Below, piece after piece: positions 9,666 to 17,338 of a DNA stretch of 64,000 bases. Position 1 is the stretch's first letter; every line of letters begins with the position of its first letter. Source of the DNA: Nostoc sp. CENA543. GTDB taxonomy: Bacteria > Cyanobacteriota > Cyanobacteriia > Cyanobacteriales > Nostocaceae. The notes beneath the pieces were generated by a model. The model searched no databases, was not told the DNA's origin, and saw only the letters and a program-made list of their open reading frames with translations. The stretch lies in contig NZ_CP023278.1 in the NCBI RefSeq assembly GCF_002896875.1, positions 1,612,001-1,676,000 of the forward strand, in the 5' to 3' direction. A program made the position numbers and the translations under genes.

Positions 9666-10067
9666 ATTAGCTCCTTACTTTGAGAGTTTCAGGGAACACG
9701 ACTAGACTTTGCCATACTTCAAAGTCTATGAAGATGAAAAGCAAAGTTTTCATCAAAAAGCCCAGGGTAATTTTTAGGTAATCACTGAATATCAGCACGA
9801 TTTTTTGGCATTTTTGACATTAAAAGTAAATGGGACTGAGGAGTAGTGTCTTTGGTGTGGGTAACAGAGGAGTGTTTGATCAGTCCCATATCTTAAATTT
9901 TTATAAAAAAATATGACACAAAAATGATAAACACAAAATAAATCACTTTTTTTTTGATTTTTTTGATAAAAAATAATCTTTTTATTCCCTGTTTTTTAAT
10001 TTGTATAATCCACAAGATAGTTGCCAAAAATCTAGTTTTATCCCTAGTGAAATTCCGTATTAAATAG
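9666..10067. other. AT-rich gap upstream of the permease
   Basis: No coding frame. The left part is the presumed promoter region of the leftward permease. The 9900-10000 part is very T/A-rich with poly-T runs. A TATAAT at 10004-10009 reads rightward and may start the small RNA described next. Confidence 0.45.
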
Positions 10068-10116
10068 AAAGAACTCCGGTTTCAAGATTGTTTAATCTAA
10101 ACCGGAGTTCTTTTTT
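10004..10116 (+). ncRNA. Candidate small RNA with intrinsic terminator
   Basis: A perfect TATAAT (10004-10009) is followed about 60 bases later by a very strong hairpin: AAGAACTCCGGTTT pairs with AAACCGGAGTTCTT, then six T. A transcript from about 10016 to 10116 would be about 100 nt and has no evident open reading frame. No good -35 TTGACA is seen, and I did not recognise a known cyanobacterial sRNA (Yfr1, NsiR4 or PsrR1 were considered). The hairpin could instead be a terminator without an sRNA. Confidence 0.4.
10068..10116 (+). terminator. Strong rho-independent terminator
   Basis: A 15-bp perfect stem (10068-10082 with 10099-10113) has an inner AGATT/AATCT extension and ends in TTTTTT on the plus strand. 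The reverse strand also has a shorter T-rich tail, so it may act in both directions and insulate the leftward lipoprotein genes from the permease. Confidence 0.75.
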
Positions 10117-10196
10117 ACAAGTCGCGGAGAGGAGCAGCGAATTAGTTTTATTTCCCCCTGCCCTTCGGGTTCGCAGTCGCTCATGGGGGAAACCCC

Positions 10197-10243
10197 CTTC
10201 TCTACGAGAGGCTACCGCCAACGCGAAGCCTCTCGTAGAGAAG
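10197..10243. repeat. 17-bp perfect hairpin of a dispersed repeat family
   Basis: CTTCTCTACGAGAGGCT at 10197-10213 is matched perfectly by its reverse complement at 10227-10243 around a 13-nt loop, ACCGCCAACGCGA. Related CTACGAGA / GCTACGCCAACGC sequence appears near 11.9, 13.3, 14.8 and 42.1 kb. Confidence 0.75.
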
Positions 10244-10290
10244 ACCGCGCTGTCTCACCCCCTGCCCATATCTTTTTCACTAGAAGCCCG

Positions 10291-10893
10291 TTATCTAATT
10301 TCCCTCGCTGTACGGGAGACTGTATCAGTTGCATCTTCAGCTTGTTGCTGAATGTTACGACCAATATCTGCTGCTCCACGCTGAACATTTTTCGCTGCAT
10401 CTTCAGCAGCATTTTGGGTGTTTTGTTTGAGGTTTTCAAACCCGCGTTGAGTTCCTTTGACTAAACCTCTACGCACTTCTTCTGCTGAACTACCCACATC
10501 TTCACCTAAATTTTTGACTCTTTCATCAAAAGGTGTACCTTGGCGATAATTGCGGGCATATTGTTCTGTGCTATCAATACCTTTTTGTTCCACATTTCTT
10601 TTAGCCATGTCTCGCAAAGCCTTAGCTTTGGCTTCTGCGGCTTTTTCATCGGCTCTAGCTCTAGGATCTACATCGCTAAAGTTGTTCATTCCACTTTGGG
10701 GTGCATTCAGAGGATAGCTTTTTGTGGGATCATATCTTTCTATATTTGGAGATTGCGCGCTTGGTTGCGGTGGTTGTGCTGCAATAGTTGGACGGTTACA
10801 AGCTTGTGCTGTTAACAGGACAATCCCTGCTAGAAAAGCTGTCAATACTTTTAGAGGACGCAGACTTTTGAGCCAATTAATTAATCTTGTCAT
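10291..10893 (-). CDS. Lipoprotein of unknown function, helix-rich (paralogue of next gene)
   Basis: A 200-residue protein with a signal peptide MTRLINWLKSLRPLKVLTAF and a lipobox ending in LTAQAC, so probably membrane-anchored. The C-terminal half is low-complexity, charged and helix-prone: RGFENLKQNTQNAAEDAAKN, then GRNIQQQAEDATDTV. This heptad-like Ala/Gln/Asn pattern resembles LEA or apolipoprotein-like amphipathic helices (inference). A frame to 10926 exists, but a GGAG site supports ATG at 10893. Its N-terminus is clearly related to the upstream neighbour (LK-L---KVLT-FLAG), so the pair arose by duplication. No function is known to me. Confidence 0.7.
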   Translation of the reverse strand: MTRLINWLKSLRPLKVLTAFLAGIVLLTAQACNRPTIAAQPPQPSAQSPNIERYDPTKSYPLNAPQSGMNNFSDVDPRARADEKAAEAKAKALRDMAKRNVEQKGIDSTEQYARNYRQGTPFDERVKNLGEDVGSSAEEVRRGLVKGTQRGFENLKQNTQNAAEDAAKNVQRGAADIGRNIQQQAEDATDTVSRTAREIR

Positions 10894-10955
10894 AGTTTTA
10901 CTCCTGAGATTTTTGTAAGTTGACAATTTCGATGAATAAAAAGTATCAATTCATG

Positions 10956-11522
10956 CTATCTACCAACTGCGGGGTTCTTTTGCAGTTCAGGTCTTGCACT
11001 TGTTTCATCTGCTTTTTCTCGCAAAAAACCAGAAGCTTCTTTAATGTTTTCTTGGACTGTACCCACTCTTTCTTGAATTCGAGTCCCTACGTCCGGTTCA
11101 CGCTGAATTAATCCACCTGGTTTTGGTTGTTTGTAATCTTCTTGAGTAATCAATGGTAGTTCTCCTTCTTTGAGAACTCTACCAGTGGGTGTTTCCGCAC
11201 CAGGATAGAGCAATTCAGATTCTCTATTGGCTGCAATTAATATTGGTGCATTGCTGTGTAAACTAGCTTGGTTATTACTTTTATCTGTCTTGGGGTTGTT
11301 GATTTTTGGATCTGTAGACATCCGATATTTGGTGTAATTATCTCCCCCATTTTTATAGGGATTGTTCGCACCACCTGCTTGTACAGCAGGATTTTGCGGA
11401 TTAGATCCTTGGGGATTGGCTTGACTACAAGCAGTGTTGAAAACTAACAATAGACCAGCCAAAAATACAGTTAACACTTGGCGAATTCGCAGCTTTTTCC
11501 ATAAGGCTTTTAAATTATCCAC
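10956..11522 (-). CDS. Lipoprotein of unknown function (paralogue of preceding gene)
   Basis: A 188-residue predicted lipoprotein. The signal sequence contains IRQVLTVFLAGLLLVFNTAC, ending in the lipobox Cys. The mature part is hydrophilic and Asn/Gln/Pro-rich at first, followed by RIQERVGTVQENIKEASGFL, a helix like those in the neighbour. The start is taken as GTG at 11522 because AAGGAGG lies five bases upstream; a TTG at 11546 extends the frame but has no such site. It is 62 bases upstream of the next lipoprotein gene on the same strand, so an operon is likely. Function unknown. Confidence 0.65.
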   Translation of the reverse strand: MDNLKALWKKLRIRQVLTVFLAGLLLVFNTACSQANPQGSNPQNPAVQAGGANNPYKNGGDNYTKYRMSTDPKINNPKTDKSNNQASLHSNAPILIAANRESELLYPGAETPTGRVLKEGELPLITQEDYKQPKPGGLIQREPDVGTRIQERVGTVQENIKEASGFLREKADETSARPELQKNPAVGR

Positions 11523-12271
11523 CACTTCCTCCTTGAAAATAATCAACAGCTTTATTAGTTATTTACAAGCAATCAATAATTAACTATTTATATGCTGTTT
11601 GAGGACTTTGTTAGACTATTAAATTGACTAACAGTTTTTAATAGTAGGTGGTAGAAACTAGCTTTTCCTCTAGCGTAAGTCACATTATTTTGATGAAAAA
11701 TGTATAATTACTATCTTACTAGGGAGAGATATCAGATAAATTGCGATAAAACGAGTGTAGATAAGTATAATTTATACTTTTTCGGAATAGGAAATCTGCA
11801 AATTCAAATTAAAGGTTTGTAATGTACCCCTGCACTCAAGCAAGCTATGCGTAGCGTCTAGTTGGCGCAGCCTATCATAGAGAAGAGAGAATTTTAGTTC
11901 TCTCTACGAGACGCTCCGCGAACAAAAAAGGACTAAAGTCCTGACTCCGAACTTAATCTTAGTGCTTCTACATTACTTAATATAGTTTGGTGGTTGCAAA
12001 TCTTTCTACTTATTTAAATAATTAAAAGCTTTTTATTGGTTATGAAATATAAATTTTTCCAGTGTTGAACAACAAGAATTATGTTGTATGATATCAATTC
12101 ACCCAAGTTTTGAAATATATCCCAACCCAGATATCGTTGTAAAAAACAGATTTCTTAATGGGTGAATTTTGTAGTTTTATTTTCCCATAGGGTATGTATG
12201 GATTTTGAATTGGTATGACTGATGTAGCATAGTATTTGAGATATTTAGCCTTGGGTGTTTTAGCTAGGTAA
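11523..12271. other. Gap with dispersed repeat between lipoprotein operon and ybhN-like gene
   Basis: No gene is seen. The first 300 bases are AT-rich and should hold the promoter of the leftward lipoprotein pair. A dispersed repeat lies at about 11838-11955. The remainder to 12271 is AT-rich without a recognisable site. Confidence 0.5.
11838..11955. repeat. Dispersed repeat with GGACTAAAGTCC hairpin
   Basis: The element contains AAGCTATGCGTAGCGTCTA, an AGAGAGAA-TTTTAG-TTCTCTCT hairpin, ACGAGACGCTCCGCGAAC and the palindromic GGACTAAAGTCC (11930-11941). The same order (CGCGAAC, A-run, GGACTAAAGTCC) recurs at 14.8 kb and, inverted, at 42.1 kb. Confidence 0.75.
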
Positions 12272-13186
12272 ATGACTATTAAACTGAAGCAGATTCTACG
12301 TTGGGTAATTTTGGGGGCTACCTTAGTTTTTGTTGGTAAAGCCTTGCAAGATAACTGGTTGGAGGTGACGGCTATCCGCATTGATGAGGCGGGATGGTCA
12401 ATTTTAGCGATCGCAACCGGTATTACTCTCTTAGCGCATACCTGGGCTGGTTGGATTTGGACTTGGATTCTCCAGGAATTGAAACAACCCGTACCAGCTA
12501 CCAAATTTATTCAAGTTTACCTCAAAACTAACATCGCCAAATATTTACCGGGGAATGTGTGGCATCATTATGGGCGAATTGTCGCAGCCAAAAATGCTAA
12601 TATCTCGGCTGGTGCAGCTACTCTCAGTGTTTTATTAGAACCTCTATTGATGGCGGCGGCGGCTTTAATTTTTGTGGTGTTATTCGGTAATCAATTTGCC
12701 GCTAACAACAATACTTTTATTCAACAGTTATTTAAAATATTTAGTTTAATAATTATTCTTGGTGCTATACATCCCCGATTTTTAAATCCAGTAATTAACT
12801 TATTGCATAAATTAAAAGTTAAAAAATCAGACAATAAATCAACTCCCAATGTCGGGATTCGTCGCTATCCCCTACGCCCCTTGTTAGGCGAAATGGCATT
12901 TTTAGGACTGCGGGGTTTAGGGTTTATCTTAACTCTATTTGCGATTATGCCCTTAAATTTTGGTCAAGTTCCTTTATTGTTGGGGGCTTTTAGTTTTTCG
13001 TGGCTGTTGGGGTTTATAGTTCCTGGTGCGCCTGGAGGTTTGGGTGTATTTGAAGCTACAGCGATCGCTCTTTTACAACATCGCTTTCCCTCCGGCGCAA
13101 TTATTAGTGCGATCGCTTTATATCGTCTCATTAGCATCATCGCAGAAGTCGCCGGTGCTGTTTTGGCTTCCCTGGATGAGCGTTAG
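12272..13186 (+). CDS. YbhN/UPF0104 family integral membrane protein
   Basis: A 304-residue multi-spanning membrane protein with about seven to eight hydrophobic segments. KTNIAKYLPGNVWHHYGRI (about residues 86-104) and the late GAPGGLGVFEATAIALLQH match the pattern of the lysylphosphatidylglycerol synthase transmembrane region / UPF0104 family, where YLPG and PGGLG-FE are the conserved blocks. The catalytic GNAT-like domain of MprF is absent, so this is the stand-alone membrane form, thought to act in lipid transfer or flipping. No partner gene is adjacent, and the exact role is unknown. Confidence 0.75.
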   Translation: MTIKLKQILRWVILGATLVFVGKALQDNWLEVTAIRIDEAGWSILAIATGITLLAHTWAGWIWTWILQELKQPVPATKFIQVYLKTNIAKYLPGNVWHHYGRIVAAKNANISAGAATLSVLLEPLLMAAAALIFVVLFGNQFAANNNTFIQQLFKIFSLIIILGAIHPRFLNPVINLLHKLKVKKSDNKSTPNVGIRRYPLRPLLGEMAFLGLRGLGFILTLFAIMPLNFGQVPLLLGAFSFSWLLGFIVPGAPGGLGVFEATAIALLQHRFPSGAIISAIALYRLISIIAEVAGAVLASLDER

Positions 13187-13366
13187 GCAAAAGGCAAAAG
13201 GCAAAAGGTAAAAGGCAAAACAAGAAAAGATTATTTTGCCTTAGTCCATTGCGAATTGCGTTAGCGTAACACTCCGTGGAAGCAAGCTACGCGGTAGCGT
13301 CTCTTAGAGAAGCGAGGCGGGAGCATCGTTGCGAATTGCGAATTGCGAATTGCGAATTGCGAATTG
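13187..13366. repeat. CAAAAGG and GCGAATT tandem repeats around a dispersed element
   Basis: CAAAAGG heptamers (13189-13220) begin immediately after the YbhN stop. A copy of the AAGCTACGCGGTAGCGTCTC element follows (13275-13315), then five GCGAATT heptamers (13331-13365) up to the gor stop codon. Confidence 0.8.
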
Positions 13367-13368
13367 TT

Positions 13369-14721
13369 TTAACGCATGGTGACGAATTCTTCGGCGGAAC
13401 TGGGATGAATCCCGACTGTGGCATCAAAATCAGCTTTTTTCGCACCCATTTTAACGGCAATTGCTACGCCTTGAATAATTTCAGCAGCATAATCGCCTAC
13501 CATGTGCGCGCCCAAAACTTGGTCAGTTTCTTGATTGACAACTAACTTCATCATGGTTTTTTCTTCTTTACCTGCTAAGGTGTAGTACATGGGACGGAAA
13601 CGAGAGCGATAAACTTTAATGCGATCGCTACCATATTTCTCAATGGCTTCTGCTTCTGTTAATCCCACTGTCGCCGCTTCGGGACTGGTAAAAATCGCTG
13701 TGGGAATATTTTCATAACTCATCACGCGCGATTTACCACCAAATACGGTATCAGCTAAGGCTCGGCCTTCATTAATTGCAACAGGAGTTAGTTGGAATTT
13801 ACTAGTACAATCACCGACAGCATAAATATGCTCTTCCGCCGTGCGACTGTATTGATCAACTAAAATCATCCCCGCTTCATCTACTTTTACACCAGTATTT
13901 TCTAAGCCAATATTATCGGTGTTGGGTTTTCTTCCCAATGCCGCTAAACTGACTGCATCGGCTAGGATATTTTCTTCCTCATCTGTTTGAACTTTAACAC
14001 TGACCCCATTATCTGTCTTTGTAATTTCGACAGTTTTGATATTATTAATAATTCTGATACCGTGGCGGATCATCCCTTCTTGAATTTCTGTCCGCAAATC
14101 GTCATCGAATCCACGCAGAATTTTATCTTGGCGAATTACTTGAATGACTTCTGTCCCTAAGCCATTTAAAATGCAAGCAAATTCACAGCCAATATAGCCA
14201 CCACCAAGTATGACTATTCTTTTGGGTTGGGGATTCATATTAAACACATCATCAGAAATCAGTGCGTGTTCAATTCCTGGAACATCAGGACGGACTGGTG
14301 TTCCCCCCACCGCAATCAAGATTTTATCGGCGGTGACTTTAGTGTCACCAATTTCAATGGTATGACTATCAATAAATTTTGCTCGTCCCTGATATATCTG
14401 CACTTTGGAGTTATCTAACATTCTTTGATAGATACCATTGAGCCGCGTTACTTCATTATTAACGCGAGTAATCATCTCTTCCCAATTCAAAGAACTCTGC
14501 ACAGGACTCCAACCATAGCCTTGTGCTTCTTCCATCGCACCAGGGAAGCGAGAAGCATAAACCATTAATTTTTTTGGTACGCAACCACGATTAACGCAAG
14601 TACCGCCGAGTCGATCAAACTCTGCAATTCCCACCTTTGCACCATATTCCGCCGCACGGCGCGCAGTAGCAATCCCACCTGAACCCGCACCAATTACAAA
14701 TAAATCAAAATCGTAAGTCAC
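13369..14721 (-). CDS. gor: Glutathione-disulfide reductase
   Basis: A 450-residue cytosolic flavoenzyme that reduces oxidised glutathione with NAD(P)H. The FAD-binding motif is GAGSGGIA (residues 11-18). The redox-active disulfide is C42/C47 in GGTCVNRGCVPKK, and the second Rossmann motif is VILGGGYIGCEFA. The C-terminal HPSSAEEFVTMR provides the catalytic His439/Glu444 pair. The CVNRGC form and the full-length match to GR separate it from lipoamide dehydrogenase. It lies 450 bases downstream of the peroxiredoxin gene on the same strand, an antioxidant neighbourhood, but an inverted repeat between them suggests separate transcription. Confidence 0.92.
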   Translation of the reverse strand: MTYDFDLFVIGAGSGGIATARRAAEYGAKVGIAEFDRLGGTCVNRGCVPKKLMVYASRFPGAMEEAQGYGWSPVQSSLNWEEMITRVNNEVTRLNGIYQRMLDNSKVQIYQGRAKFIDSHTIEIGDTKVTADKILIAVGGTPVRPDVPGIEHALISDDVFNMNPQPKRIVILGGGYIGCEFACILNGLGTEVIQVIRQDKILRGFDDDLRTEIQEGMIRHGIRIINNIKTVEITKTDNGVSVKVQTDEEENILADAVSLAALGRKPNTDNIGLENTGVKVDEAGMILVDQYSRTAEEHIYAVGDCTSKFQLTPVAINEGRALADTVFGGKSRVMSYENIPTAIFTSPEAATVGLTEAEAIEKYGSDRIKVYRSRFRPMYYTLAGKEEKTMMKLVVNQETDQVLGAHMVGDYAAEIIQGVAIAVKMGAKKADFDATVGIHPSSAEEFVTMR

Positions 14722-14804
14722 GTTGTTTTGCTCCCAATTACAAATAAATTTAAGGCATAAGAAGAACAGGGTAAATAATTATAAAGTTTGTAGTAATAAC
14801 TTTA

Positions 14805-14905
14805 TTTCTCTCTGCGTTCTCTCCGAGAGGCTACGCCAACGCGTAGCGTGTCGTAGACAGACTTCCGCGAACAGAAAAGGACTAAAGTCCTTACTACGAA
14901 CTAAA
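14805..14905. repeat. Dispersed repeat with GGACTAAAGTCC hairpin, second copy
   Basis: It contains CCGAGAGGCTACGCCAACGC, TCCGCGAACA and GGACTAAAGTCC (14879-14890) followed by TTACTACGAAC, in the same order as the copy at 11.9 kb. Confidence 0.75.
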
Positions 14906-14987
14906 TTCTAGGATTTTTACATTGTTGAACATAGTTTATTTTTTTCCAGTCGTTCTATTTAAGTTAAATGACAAATTAAGAATGAAA

Positions 14988-15028
14988 TAGGCAAAGGAAG
15001 TAATCTACAGTCTAGCTTCCCTTGCCTA
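14988..15028 (-). terminator. Possible terminator of the peroxiredoxin gene
   Basis: TAGGCAAAGGAAG (14988-15000) pairs with CTTCCCTTGCCTA (15016-15028) with one mismatch. On the minus strand the hairpin is followed by a T-rich stretch, and it lies downstream of the leftward peroxiredoxin gene. Confidence 0.4.
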
Positions 15029-15171
15029 AAAACCAACAAGCGCAGAATCATGAACAATTAACAGTGGTAAGTGGTGTTAGCGGTAGCGCGGCGTTTAGCC
15101 GATACTGAGTGCGGAATTATTGTTTCTCTGCTTTCCCTACACCCTTACACCCTTACACCCCTATACCCTTA

Positions 15172-15744
15172 TTAACCGACGAATGCTAAACGAGGTGCAA
15201 CTTCTTTGGAACGTTCTACACCTTTGAGGTATGCCAAAACTGTATCTGCGTCGGAAACTTCAAAAGGATCGGTAGGACAGTTGTCTTCAAAGCCTGGTTC
15301 AATGAACATTTGTTCAATCTGTCCATCGTTGACAACCATTGCATAACGCCAAGACCGCATTCCAAAGCCGATGTTAGATTTATCTACTAACATTCCCATT
15401 TTACGGGTAAATTCGCCACTACCGTCAGGTAACAAGAAGACGTTCTTCGCGCCTTGTTGTTTACCCCATTGGAACATCACAAACGCATCATTTACTGATA
15501 AACAAATAATTTGATCAACGCCTAAAGCTTTGAATTCATCATATAGTTCTTCATAACGGGGCAGGTGAGTAGAAGAACAGGTGGGTGTAAAAGCCCCAGG
15601 TAAAGCAAATAAGACTACTTTTTTCCCGCCGAAAATTTCTTGAGTTGTGCGGTCTTGCCAACGGTAGGGATTAGGGCCAGGTACGGACTCATCTCTAACA
15701 CGGGTTTTAAATACAACATCGGGAACGCGAGTAATAGCAGTCAT
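15172..15744 (-). CDS. Type II (Prx5-like) peroxiredoxin
   Basis: A 190-residue thiol peroxidase that reduces H2O2 and organic peroxides. The peroxidatic Cys is C56 in [13 protein letters not shown], the defining motif of the type II/Prx5 group. R130 in the [10 protein letters not shown] block is the likely active-site arginine. Further cysteines are C81 and C156, and C156 (DNCPTDPF) might act in resolution. It diverges from a PerR/Fur-family gene. The same divergent arrangement is known for Synechocystis sll1621/slr1738, which suggests peroxide control by that regulator. Reductant (glutaredoxin or thioredoxin) cannot be told from sequence. Confidence 0.9.
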   Translation of the reverse strand: MTAITRVPDVVFKTRVRDESVPGPNPYRWQDRTTQEIFGGKKVVLFALPGAFTPTCSSTHLPRYEELYDEFKALGVDQIICLSVNDAFVMFQWGKQQGAKNVFLLPDGSGEFTRKMGMLVDKSNIGFGMRSWRYAMVVNDGQIEQMFIEPGFEDNCPTDPFEVSDADTVLAYLKGVERSKEVAPRLAFVG

Positions 15745-15833
15745 AAATACCTCGTTTTTAGATGGAATAATTAAACTTTCGTCGCAGTTTGATTATTTTT
15801 ATTGGTGTGTGTTGTTCACCTGTAAATCAGAAT

Positions 15834-15851
15834 AATTCCAAGTTAGGAATT
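15834..15851. promoter_or_regulatory. Inverted repeat in the prx/perR divergent region
   Basis: AATTCC-AAGTTA-GGAATT is a perfect 6+6 dyad between the divergent peroxiredoxin and PerR-like genes. It does not match the classical PerR box (TTATAATnATTATAA), so assignment as the operator is inference from position and symmetry. Confidence 0.35.
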
Positions 15852-15898
15852 AGTAAATAGTTATAAATACTGATTTTTTATTTTTATTCTTAAGAAAG

Positions 15899-15927
15899 TT
15901 AAACTCTTAAAGGAGAAAGGTTATAAT
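15899..15927 (+). promoter_or_regulatory. Possible sigma-70-type promoter of the perR-like gene
   Basis: A TATAAT (15922-15927) lies about 40 bases before the ATG, with a weak TTAAAC (15899-15904) 17 bases upstream. Confidence 0.45.
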
Positions 15928-15965
15928 AGCGGTCTAGGCTTATTTACCTTGGTCAAGTAAATCCT

Positions 15966-16382
15966 ATGCAGCAGCGAGCAGACGAAATTATCAAGACACT
16001 CAAAAGTAAAGGATTGCGAGTCACGCCACAAAGGTTCGCAGTCTATGCCAACCTGCTGGAGAGAACAGACCATCCTACCGTTGAGCAAATTTTGACGGAT
16101 TTAAACAAAGATGCGCCAACCTCATCACAGGCTACAGTATATGCTGCGCTTCAGGCATTGCGTGAGGTTGGTTTAGTGCGAGAAGTGCTATTAGAAGAGG
16201 GTGTTTCCCGCTACGATGCCAATGTAGCCCCCCATCATCATTTCCGGTGTAAATGCTGTCGCACAATTGAAGACGTTCAATGGAATGCTTTCGGCAATAT
16301 TGATTTAAGTCAACTGCGTTCAGGACTCAAAGCCGAAAGGTTTGAGGTGATAGTACAGGGAGTGTGCGATCGCTGTCAATGA
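15966..16382 (+). CDS. perR: Fur-family regulator, PerR-like
   Basis: A 138-residue metal-dependent repressor. The N-terminal winged helix contains KGLRVTPQRFAVYANLL and the recognition-helix region SSQATVYAALQALREVGL. The C-terminal part has HHHF (H90-H92), structural zinc pairs C95/C98 and C134/C137, and D84 in RYDA, in line with a PerR-type Fe/Mn site whose His ligands are oxidised by peroxide. Position opposite a peroxiredoxin gene supports PerR over Fur or Zur. It probably represses the peroxiredoxin and itself. The symbol follows the family and synteny; in Anabaena the same type is often called FurC. Confidence 0.85.
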   Translation: MQQRADEIIKTLKSKGLRVTPQRFAVYANLLERTDHPTVEQILTDLNKDAPTSSQATVYAALQALREVGLVREVLLEEGVSRYDANVAPHHHFRCKCCRTIEDVQWNAFGNIDLSQLRSGLKAERFEVIVQGVCDRCQ

Positions 16383-16513
16383 GTTGGTCATGGGGTATGG
16401 GGCATGGGGCATGGGGTAAAATCTTCCCTACACCCCCATACCCTTACAGCCGTACACCCTTCTTTCACTTCCACTGATAAAATCAACATATATCTTGCGA
16501 AGGAATCAATCCT

Positions 16514-17272
16514 ATGGAATATTCCATTGCTCTACCCCAGCTGCCAACAGCCGAAGAATTGCCCGATTCTGACGAGACACCTGTGGATAACGAACTGCAA
16601 AATCTGATTCCTAACTTACTGTTGGCTATTTTATCGGCGGTGTGGAGCGATGGGCTACGCCCCACCGGAGGTGATCGCCAGGATTGGTTTTTTGGGGTAG
16701 ATATGGGTATCTACTATTTGCCGACTGCACCCCGAAAATCTATTGTTCCTGATGGTTTTTTGAGCTTGGGTGTAGAACGACGACGACAACAACGAGGTAG
16801 ACTCAGTTACGTTTTATGGGAAGAAAACTGGATTCCGCCTATTTTGGTTGTTGAAGTTGTTTCTCAAACCTATGGTGGCGAATACGACACCAAAATGAGC
16901 AAATATCTGGATTTGGGCGTATTGTATTACGTCATCTATAATCCCGACTATTGGCAGCGAGATGATCACGCTCCCTTTGAAGTGTATAAACAAGTTAATG
17001 ATGAGTTTGTTTTGCAATCGCAAGCACAGTTTTGGATACCGGAATTACAATTAGCAATTGGCGTGGATGTGGGTATCTACGGAGGCTGGGAAAGAGAATG
17101 GTTATTTTGGTTTAATCAGGATGGTGAGCGATTCCCCAGTCCCGATGAACGAGTAGAACAAGCCGAACAGCAAGCTCAACAGGCTCAACAGCAAGCTCAA
17201 CAGGCTCAACAAGAGCTTGAAGACTTACGAAATCGACTCAAACAGCGCGGTATCGATCCCGATAGTTTTTAA
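16514..17272 (+). CDS. Uma2 (DUF820) family restriction-endonuclease-fold protein with coiled-coil tail
   Basis: A 252-residue member of the large cyanobacterial Uma2 family, which has a PD-(D/E)XK-like nuclease fold. The core contains VPDGFLSLGV, ILVVEVVSQTYGGEYDTKMSKYLDLGVLYYVIYNP (Glu and Lys of the nuclease signature), and the C-terminal part is a Gln/Ala-rich coiled coil (QQAQQAQQQAQQAQQEL) ending in RLKQRGIDPDSF, a common tail in this family. A short GGGCTACGCCCC element is inserted in frame near residue 47-50 and appears to add GLRPTGG. Genomic role is unknown; the family is numerous in Nostoc and may be linked to mobile elements. Confidence 0.8.
   Translation: MEYSIALPQLPTAEELPDSDETPVDNELQNLIPNLLLAILSAVWSDGLRPTGGDRQDWFFGVDMGIYYLPTAPRKSIVPDGFLSLGVERRRQQRGRLSYVLWEENWIPPILVVEVVSQTYGGEYDTKMSKYLDLGVLYYVIYNPDYWQRDDHAPFEVYKQVNDEFVLQSQAQFWIPELQLAIGVDVGIYGGWEREWLFWFNQDGERFPSPDERVEQAEQQAQQAQQQAQQAQQELEDLRNRLKQRGIDPDSF
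16652..16663. repeat. GGGCTACGCCCC mini-element within the Uma2 gene
   Basis: A GGGC/GCCC hairpin sequence, common between genes here (for example 27419-27431, ACTACGCCCCGC), sits in frame inside the Uma2 gene and seems to add about 6-7 residues. Confidence 0.5.
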
Positions 17273-17273
17273 C

Positions 17274-17331
17274 AGTTATCAGTTATCACGCTTGTGAAAC
17301 ACCACACGCCTGATAACTGATAGCTGATAAC
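17274..17331. repeat. Inverted repeat between convergent genes
   Basis: AGTTATCAGTTATCA on the left pairs with TGATAACTGATAGCTGATAA on the right around a short loop. The genes on either side converge here, so it may work as a two-way terminator. The GTTATCA unit is a common tandem repeat in this genome type. Confidence 0.5.
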
Positions 17332-17338
17332 CTCTGCT

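Larger units (their letters stand above)
14722..15171. other. Gap between gor and peroxiredoxin
   Basis: No gene. It holds a dispersed repeat copy (14805-14905), an inverted repeat (14988-15028), a GTTAGCGGTAGCGCGGCG unit (15075-15100) and ACACCCTT repeats (15130-15170). The gor promoter must lie in the left part. Confidence 0.5.

Noticed and set aside
10088-10464. Plus-strand frames over the terminator and hairpin region
   Set aside because: They overlap the repeat element and the antisense of a well-supported lipoprotein gene.
14723-14911. Plus-strand 62-residue frame
   Set aside because: It covers the dispersed GGACTAAAGTCC repeat and has no family features.
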